56,531 nucleotides of DNA, taken from Spirosoma fluviale (GTDB lineage Bacteria > Bacteroidota > Bacteroidia > Cytophagales > Flexibacteraceae). Position 1 is the stretch's first letter. Every line of letters begins with the position of its first letter. A program made the translations under genes and the position numbers. The stretch lies in contig CAMCXM010000005.1 in the NCBI GenBank assembly GCA_945883425.1, positions 1 to 56,531 on the forward strand. Direction: 5' to 3'. This document shows positions 51,890-56,531 of the stretch, in pieces. Below the pieces are notes generated by a model that ran no database searches, was not told where the DNA came from, and worked only from the letters and a program-made list of their open reading frames with translations.

Positions 51890-53197
51890 TCAAATTTGTT
51901 TCCGGAAATCCGGACTGTTTCGGTTTTCCAGCCTGTGGGTGAGAACAATGGATTTTCGACCGGATGAATTTTCAAAACAGAAAAGAAACTGATCGCCGCT
52001 TTCTCCCCATTTGTATTTCTTCCGCATATCGTCGGCTGATTGCGGGAAATTGCGGGACACCACATGCAGTCCTTTGCTTTTGAACTGCCGCGAAAATTCT
52101 GCCAGAGAATCAAACACGCTTTCCACCTGAAAAACTCGTCCCGGAAAATCCAACGGTTCTTCCAGACTGGCAAACAAGCGGGCTTCTTTTGAAAGCAGGG
52201 TCCATTTTTCCGCTGATGCAAGTAACATGGCACTTTTCCCTTTCCGGATTCCGGCCCAGGGATCCAGCAAATACTGATTGGGTGACGGACTTCCGATTGC
52301 GGGAGAATCCACTTGTTCCTGCGGAATTTCTATTTCGGCGTACTGTCCTTTCTTATTGATGTCCACCACACGAAAAACTGGCAGCACATTTTCTTTCCGG
52401 AAATCCCACCGGATCAGTACCTCCTTCACTTCATTGGAAACCGACACAATCCAGACGGAATCCGCTCCGGGCAAGGCTTCCAGAATCTCATCCGGGTCGT
52501 CCATCGGCGAAAGTTTCACCAGCAAAACAGAAGGACGGATCCGTAAAAACGAATGCAGTTCCTGCACCGAAGGACGGGTATCTTTCCAGGAAGAAAGTCG
52601 TTGCCCTTCCGCTGAACGACGATCGGGATCGGCGTAAACCAAAACATGTTCCTCATTAAAATTGATGTGTTCCAGAGAAGAAACTTCAAATGGTTCCGGT
52701 TTTAAAACCACACCTTCCGGACGGAGTCTCTCGAGATTGTGATGCAAAAACCGGGCACGGTTTGGATCCGATTCAAAGGCCGTGAGTTTGCGGGCATTCG
52801 TACCCAGAAAAAAGGAATCGACACCAAGTCCGGCACAGACGTCGATGAGGTGTTCGATTTCGGGTTCGATCAGTCGGCATTTCCAACGGGCCACGAGTTC
52901 AGAGCTGCATTGCTCCAGAGCGACACGGTCCGGAAAAATCAGGTCGGCCCTCTCCCACCAGGTCGGTAGTTTCTCTTTTGCCAAACCATATAGCTGCGAT
53001 TGTTCCACCAGTCGGGCATTGTCAACCTCCGGGAAAACCGGTTTCCGGAAAGGCAGTTTCTGCCGATCGGCTGCTGACAGATTTTTGCTGAAAGCCAGAT
53101 GCTTTGGCGAGAGAGGTTGGAATTCCAATTCGAAGAAAGATGGGGTGCAAATAAACCGGAATATTCTGTTGGCTGTGAAATGCAGATCAGTCAACAA
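51890..53197 (-). CDS. Class I SAM-dependent methyltransferase, PG_1098/THUMP-like
   Basis: The protein is up to 435 residues. The SAM-binding motif I is EHLIDVCAGLGVDSFFLG, followed by LTAFESDPNRARFLHHNL and VYADPDRRS (DPxR motif). The C-terminal section (GKSAMLLASAEKWTLLSKEARLFASLEEP...DDMRKKYKWGESGDQFLFCF) matches the THUMP-like domain of this Bacteroidota family. It probably methylates an RNA; the site is unknown. ATG 53197 overlaps the MazF gene by 11 bp and its first residues look unrelated, so an internal TTG start near 53130 (MEFQPLSP) is also possible. Confidence 0.82.
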   Translation of the reverse strand: MLTDLHFTANRIFRFICTPSFFELEFQPLSPKHLAFSKNLSAADRQKLPFRKPVFPEVDNARLVEQSQLYGLAKEKLPTWWERADLIFPDRVALEQCSSELVARWKCRLIEPEIEHLIDVCAGLGVDSFFLGTNARKLTAFESDPNRARFLHHNLERLRPEGVVLKPEPFEVSSLEHINFNEEHVLVYADPDRRSAEGQRLSSWKDTRPSVQELHSFLRIRPSVLLVKLSPMDDPDEILEALPGADSVWIVSVSNEVKEVLIRWDFRKENVLPVFRVVDINKKGQYAEIEIPQEQVDSPAIGSPSPNQYLLDPWAGIRKGKSAMLLASAEKWTLLSKEARLFASLEEPLDFPGRVFQVESVFDSLAEFSRQFKSKGLHVVSRNFPQSADDMRKKYKWGESGDQFLFCFENSSGRKSIVLTHRLENRNSPDFRKQI

Positions 53198-53513
53198 ACG
53201 TCTCCTGAATCACGCTCTTCACTTTTTCAATTTCAGATTCTGATAAAGTTCCGAATTTCTTTACGATTCGGGCCCGATCAATTGTCCGAATCTGATCAAT
53301 GACAACCCAGCCTTTTGTTTTTATTTGTTGGACTTCAACCCTTGTTGGATAAGGTTTAGAGCTGCTTGTCATAGGTGCAATCACAATGGTTTGCAAGTAT
53401 CGGTTCATTTCATTTGGAGATAAAACAATACAGGGCTTTGTCTTTTTCAATTCACTTCCAATGGTGGGATCCAGATTCACCAGCACGATATCATATTGGC
53501 TTATTGGCTCCAT
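53187..53513 (-). CDS. MazF/PemK-type toxin endoribonuclease
   Basis: The 108-residue protein has the MazF beta-barrel signature: QYDIVLVNLDPTIGSELKKTKPCIVLSPNEMNR, TIVIAPMTSSSKPYPTRVEV and WVVIDQIRTIDRARIVKKFG, with the conserved Arg in the first stretch replaced by Lys (GSELKKTKP) and the Thr of APMTSS. MazF toxins cut mRNA at short sites. It overlaps the antitoxin gene by 13 bp and is downstream of it. The pair is complete and probably functional. Confidence 0.92.
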   Translation of the reverse strand: MEPISQYDIVLVNLDPTIGSELKKTKPCIVLSPNEMNRYLQTIVIAPMTSSSKPYPTRVEVQQIKTKGWVVIDQIRTIDRARIVKKFGTLSESEIEKVKSVIQETFVD

Positions 53514-53749
53514 TCCTGAAAATTTTCGTCCTCAAATACATCATCCATCAAAAGTTGATCATCTCCGTTTTCATGCATCAGTTTAAATGAGGCCTCCCAG
53601 TTTTTACGAGGTTCTGGTTTTGCTTTGAGGATAAAATATCCACTTTCCATGATCAATTCGATTTTATTGCTGATGCTGTACTTTTCCAGGATCATCTTCG
53701 GAAGTCGAATTCCTTTTGAGTTTCCAATATTGATGACAGATATTTCCAT
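53501..53749 (-). CDS. MazE/AbrB-type antitoxin
   Basis: The 82-residue protein has a SpoVT/AbrB DNA-binding N-terminus (ISVINIGNSKGIRLPKMILEKYSISNKIEL) and an acidic C-terminal tail (DDQLLMDDVFEDENFQEWSQ) of the kind that wraps MazF. It neutralises the downstream toxin and represses the operon. It is first in the operon, as usual, overlapping mazF by 13 bp. Confidence 0.92.
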   Translation of the reverse strand: MEISVINIGNSKGIRLPKMILEKYSISNKIELIMESGYFILKAKPEPRKNWEASFKLMHENGDDQLLMDDVFEDENFQEWSQ

Positions 53750-53990
53750 GGTGAAGACTTTTGTGACTACAAAGTAATTACAAATTTTGAAATTTCAACA
53801 CATATTCAATCTGAATCCAACCAAACTTGAGCCCAGGATATTCAGAAGTAAAATTCAGACTGTTCTCATTCTTTGAAAATGAAACTTTCAGAGAGTGAAT
53901 CTCACAAAGATAAAAAACGCTTTCTTTGAACGACCTAATTAAACCTCCACTCCTTTCCGGATTCTCATGGGCTCCTCCATACTTTTCAAC

Positions 53991-55310
53991 ATGATTCGTC
54001 AAATTCTTCCGATTATTTCTTTCCTCATACTTCTGACTTTCGATGCCCGCAGCCAGAATCTGTATTTCCCTCCGGTGAACAACAATCTGCCCTGGGATAC
54101 GCTTTCGCCGCAAAGTCTGGGATGGTGCACCGATAAAACCGACAGCCTGTTTCAATACCTTCAGGAGGAAAACAGCAAAGCGTTCATCGTGCTAAAAGAC
54201 GGAAAAATCGTCATCGAAAAATACTTCGGCAGCTTTACACAGGACAGCATCTGGTACTGGGCATCGGCAGGTAAAACGCTGACGTCCTTTCTAATCGGCA
54301 AAGCACAGGAGGACGGAATCCTGAGTTTGGCGGACAGCAGTTCGCGGTTTCTGGGAACCGGATGGACGAGCGAAACTCCGGAAAAAGAACGCAAGATCAC
54401 CATCCGAAACCAACTCACGATGACCACCGGGCTGAACGACAACGTCCCCGATAACCATTGCACCATCGACACCTGCCTTCAATATCTGACCGATGCCGGC
54501 AATCGCTGGGCTTACCACAATGCTCCTTATACCTTACTCGAAAAAGTATTGACAAATGCCAGCGGCCAGGCCATCAACACCTACACTCAAACAAAATTGA
54601 AAACACCAACCGGCATCACCGGAATCTGGCTCACAAGCGATTACAACAATGTATTTTACAGCAAACCCCGGTCGATGGCACGGTTTGGCTTGCTGGCGCT
54701 CAACAAATTCAACTGGAATGGAAATGCACTTCTGACCGATACGGCTTTCATAAACCAAAGCACCCGTACTTCCCAGGCATTCAATCCATCATACGGTTAC
54801 TTGTGGTGGCTCAACGGTAAATCCTCGTTTATGGCACCGACAAGTCAGTTAGTTTTTCCCGGATCGTATGCGCCTCAGGCACCGGCCGACATGTTTGCGG
54901 CCATTGGGAAAAATGGCCAGCTCATCTGCGTAGTGCCCTCGAAAAAGCTGGTGGTGGTCCGGATGGGAAATTCTTCCAACGGAAATGAAGTGCCGTTCAC
55001 ATTGTGCAATGAGATCTGGAAGCGCCTCAACCTTGTGATCTGTGAACCCACCCAAACAGGAAACATAAAGTTCCGTCCTGAAATCAAACTGTTCCCGAAT
55101 CCGGCGACTAATGAACTGACGGTTTCAGGATTCTCTTCAGCTACATCTGTTGTGGAAATCCGGGATGTGCAGGGCAAAATCGCATTTCAACAAACCGGCA
55201 ATTGTACGGACGCTATCCAGATCAAAACCAGCAACTGGCCATCCAGATTGTATTTGGTTCGGGTGTTGGATGGATCTGAAATAAGGATAATACGATTTGT
55301 GAAACGGTAA
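53991..55310 (+). CDS. T9SS-secreted beta-lactamase-family serine hydrolase
   Basis: The 439-residue product has a signal peptide (MIRQILPIISFLILLTFDARSQ). The serine hydrolase domain (about 25-370) carries SAGK in WYWASAGKTLTSFLIG and the Tyr motif in RWAYHNAPYTLLEKVL. A C-terminal type A T9SS sorting domain (FPNPATNELTVSGFSSATSVVEIRDVQG...YLVRVLDGSEIRIIRFVKR) directs export across the outer membrane. It is predicted to be surface-bound or released and to act on an ester or D-amino-acid peptide; the substrate is unknown. The alternative Met at 53967 lies 8 codons earlier. Confidence 0.92.
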   Translation: MIRQILPIISFLILLTFDARSQNLYFPPVNNNLPWDTLSPQSLGWCTDKTDSLFQYLQEENSKAFIVLKDGKIVIEKYFGSFTQDSIWYWASAGKTLTSFLIGKAQEDGILSLADSSSRFLGTGWTSETPEKERKITIRNQLTMTTGLNDNVPDNHCTIDTCLQYLTDAGNRWAYHNAPYTLLEKVLTNASGQAINTYTQTKLKTPTGITGIWLTSDYNNVFYSKPRSMARFGLLALNKFNWNGNALLTDTAFINQSTRTSQAFNPSYGYLWWLNGKSSFMAPTSQLVFPGSYAPQAPADMFAAIGKNGQLICVVPSKKLVVVRMGNSSNGNEVPFTLCNEIWKRLNLVICEPTQTGNIKFRPEIKLFPNPATNELTVSGFSSATSVVEIRDVQGKIAFQQTGNCTDAIQIKTSNWPSRLYLVRVLDGSEIRIIRFVKR

Positions 55311-55427
55311 GCTCACTTTACTGCATTGACAGATCCTGAATACACTGTTCCCGAATCGCCCAGATTTCATCCGGAGAAAAATGAATCCTGCACTCACACC
55401 ATAAACCCAAATTCCGCAATAGGATTT

Positions 55428-55531
55428 AAATGATTGATTTTCTATGCTTTATAACCTCACCTAAATCCTCCCGAAGCCAGTTCGGGACAGGTCCTCCAAT
55501 GTAGAGGACTTAAGGTGAAAATCAATCATTT
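55428..55531. repeat. Nested palindrome between the serine hydrolase and the right-end DUF4143 gene
   Basis: A perfect 15-bp inverted repeat (AAATGATTGATTTTC at 55428-55442 and its complement at 55517-55531) encloses imperfect arms CACCTAAATCCTC / GAGGACTTAAGGTG and two small hairpins: CCCGAA-gccag-TTCGGG and GTCCTC-caatgta-GAGGAC. It abuts the DUF4143 stop codon (55530-55532). It resembles a palindromic repeat element and, by context, could also end transcription. No other feature is seen in 55311-55427. Confidence 0.75.
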
Positions 55532-56531
55532 ATGAACCAAAAGCTTTTTCTATTGCAGAATTTGGGATAATTTCTGCCAGAAATTCTTTCAGGCCAATGA
55601 CCACAACTCCGTCACGGATCGGATAAGGATCGCCTGTAGGCACAACCACAAAATTTCGCTTCGTCTGAAGATCGGAAATGGTTTCAAAAAAACCCTTAGT
55701 CACGGATGGTTGAAGACTGTATTTGATCTCGATCGCAATTTCAGGTGCCCCATTCAAAGACAAAACCAGATCACATTCGGCACCATTGTGGGTTCGATAA
55801 TAATGTAGGTCGTACCGTTGCCCAAGAGCCAGATGAATCTGCTCGATTACGTATCCTTCCCATGAAGCACCAATCCGACCATCACCATGCAAAGCATCAA
55901 AATCCTGTATATGAATCAACTGATGCAGAATACCAGAATCCCGAATGTAAATTTTCGGTGAACGAACCAGCCTTTTGAGGAAGTTTCCTTCCAACGGCTG
56001 AAGTTCATGTACAAGGAATGCTTCTTTCAAAAAAAACAGGTACCGGTTGATGGTATTCGCCGTCAAACCCATAACCGATGCGATGCGGCTTGCGTTCCAG
56101 ATTTTCCCGTGGTAGGATGCCAGAATCCGCCAGAACCTGTCAATCAGCAAGGGGCTCACTTTCAGACCCAGATCCCGAAGATCACGGCTGGTGTAATTTC
56201 GAATGTAAGCGTTGAGCCATCGTCGGCTTGCTTCCGGCTTGCCTGCCAGCAATGATCCTGGATATCCTCCCCGAAACCAGTGATCGGACATTGATTTTTC
56301 TTCTTGAATTTCTCGTAGCGAAAAGGGAGAAAGCTCGAAATAATAGATCCGTCCGGTCAGCGATTCGACAGATTGCTGTAGCAGGCTGGGTGAAGCGGAG
56401 CCCAGAATGAGGAACCGTCCGTTTCTGCGCTTTTGATCCACCAAAGCACGAATGAGGGCAAACAAGTTTGGAGCATGGTGGATTTCGTCGATGATGATCA
56501 GTTTGTCTTCATGCGATTTTAAAAACAGCTC
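55530..56531 (-). CDS. AAA ATPase with DUF4143 domain, 5' end outside window
   Basis: The frame is open to the right edge, giving at least 333 residues. Walker B (KLIIIDEIHHAPNLF) lies near the edge. FLILGSASPSLLQQSVESLTGRIYYFEL, a winged helix (ASRIASVMGLTANTINRYLFFLKEAF), and the DUF4143 end (HNGAECDLVLSLNGAPEIAIEIKYSLQ) follow. The P-loop is missing only because of the cut. It is a paralogue of the gene at 24-1190 but clearly diverged. Function unknown. Confidence 0.9.
   Translation of the reverse strand, partial: ELFLKSHEDKLIIIDEIHHAPNLFALIRALVDQKRRNGRFLILGSASPSLLQQSVESLTGRIYYFELSPFSLREIQEEKSMSDHWFRGGYPGSLLAGKPEASRRWLNAYIRNYTSRDLRDLGLKVSPLLIDRFWRILASYHGKIWNASRIASVMGLTANTINRYLFFLKEAFLVHELQPLEGNFLKRLVRSPKIYIRDSGILHQLIHIQDFDALHGDGRIGASWEGYVIEQIHLALGQRYDLHYYRTHNGAECDLVLSLNGAPEIAIEIKYSLQPSVTKGFFETISDLQTKRNFVVVPTGDPYPIRDGVVVIGLKEFLAEIIPNSAIEKAFGS

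Overview
The window comes from a member of the Bacteroidota. Several promoters match the TTG (-33) / TAnnTTTG (-7) pattern of that phylum. The gene content agrees: a T9SS-type C-terminal sorting domain, an S46 dipeptidyl-peptidase, a TPR/propeller/OmpA protein with the architecture of the T9SS component PorE, DUF2807, NhaD, and a sigma-crtI-crtB-ispH-crtZ carotenoid cluster. Shine-Dalgarno motifs are scarce. Lineage below phylum cannot be fixed from sequence alone. Most genes are ordinary chromosomal housekeeping or envelope genes, but several compact repeat or selfish-looking elements are scattered among them.

Layout. 1-3.5 kb: a DUF4143 ATPase, a tandem structured repeat, an M20 amidohydrolase, and a DUF433/DUF5615 toxin-antitoxin pair. 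3.6-7.4 kb (minus): a DUF5618-like protein, NhaD, dnaN, tRNA-Asn and a small lipoprotein. 7.5-11.7 kb (plus): sucD, bactofilin, AtpZ and S46 peptidase. 12.1-16.1 kb: PorE-like protein, alanine dehydrogenase and a small secreted protein. 16.2-25.2 kb: aspS, a serine hydrolase, an MFS transporter, folA, DUF2007, WD40, DivIVA, folB and a TPR lipoprotein. 25.2-29.1 kb: a four-helix-bundle (S23/IVP) cassette directly abutting leuS, and leuS itself carrying an in-frame DUF559 nuclease element. 29.2-38 kb: retropepsin, recG, an OmpA/LysM/TIG lipoprotein, a TonB-like protein, folC, and an ECF sigma / anti-sigma / Spy-like trio. 38-46.7 kb (minus): mnmA, thioredoxin, enoyl-CoA hydratase, two rhomboids and the carotenoid operon with a repeated operator-like array. 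46.8-50.4 kb (plus): a DUF2064-like protein, murB, a PagL-like deacylase and a DUF2807 lipoprotein. 50.4-53.7 kb (minus): a glycosyltransferase, a CAU tRNA, a THUMP-like methyltransferase and MazEF. 54-55.3 kb: a T9SS-secreted serine hydrolase. The right end holds a long palindrome and a second DUF4143 ATPase cut by the window edge.

The strongest unusual signal is in leuS. A 525-bp DUF559 element with inverted GC-rich hairpin ends sits in frame between two copies of the codon TAC. Removing 528 bp restores a 918-residue LeuRS with a continuous [11 protein letters not shown] junction. The same gene is abutted at its 5' end by a second cassette, made of an S23-type four-helix protein, imperfect inverted ends and ten copies of the heptamer TAATTCC ending 15 bp before the GTG start. 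Other points of interest are a twice-repeated four-hairpin element at 1.2-1.6 kb, an operator array before the carotenoid sigma gene, and an OmpA-like domain that has lost the peptidoglycan-binding Asp and gained a 23-residue insertion.
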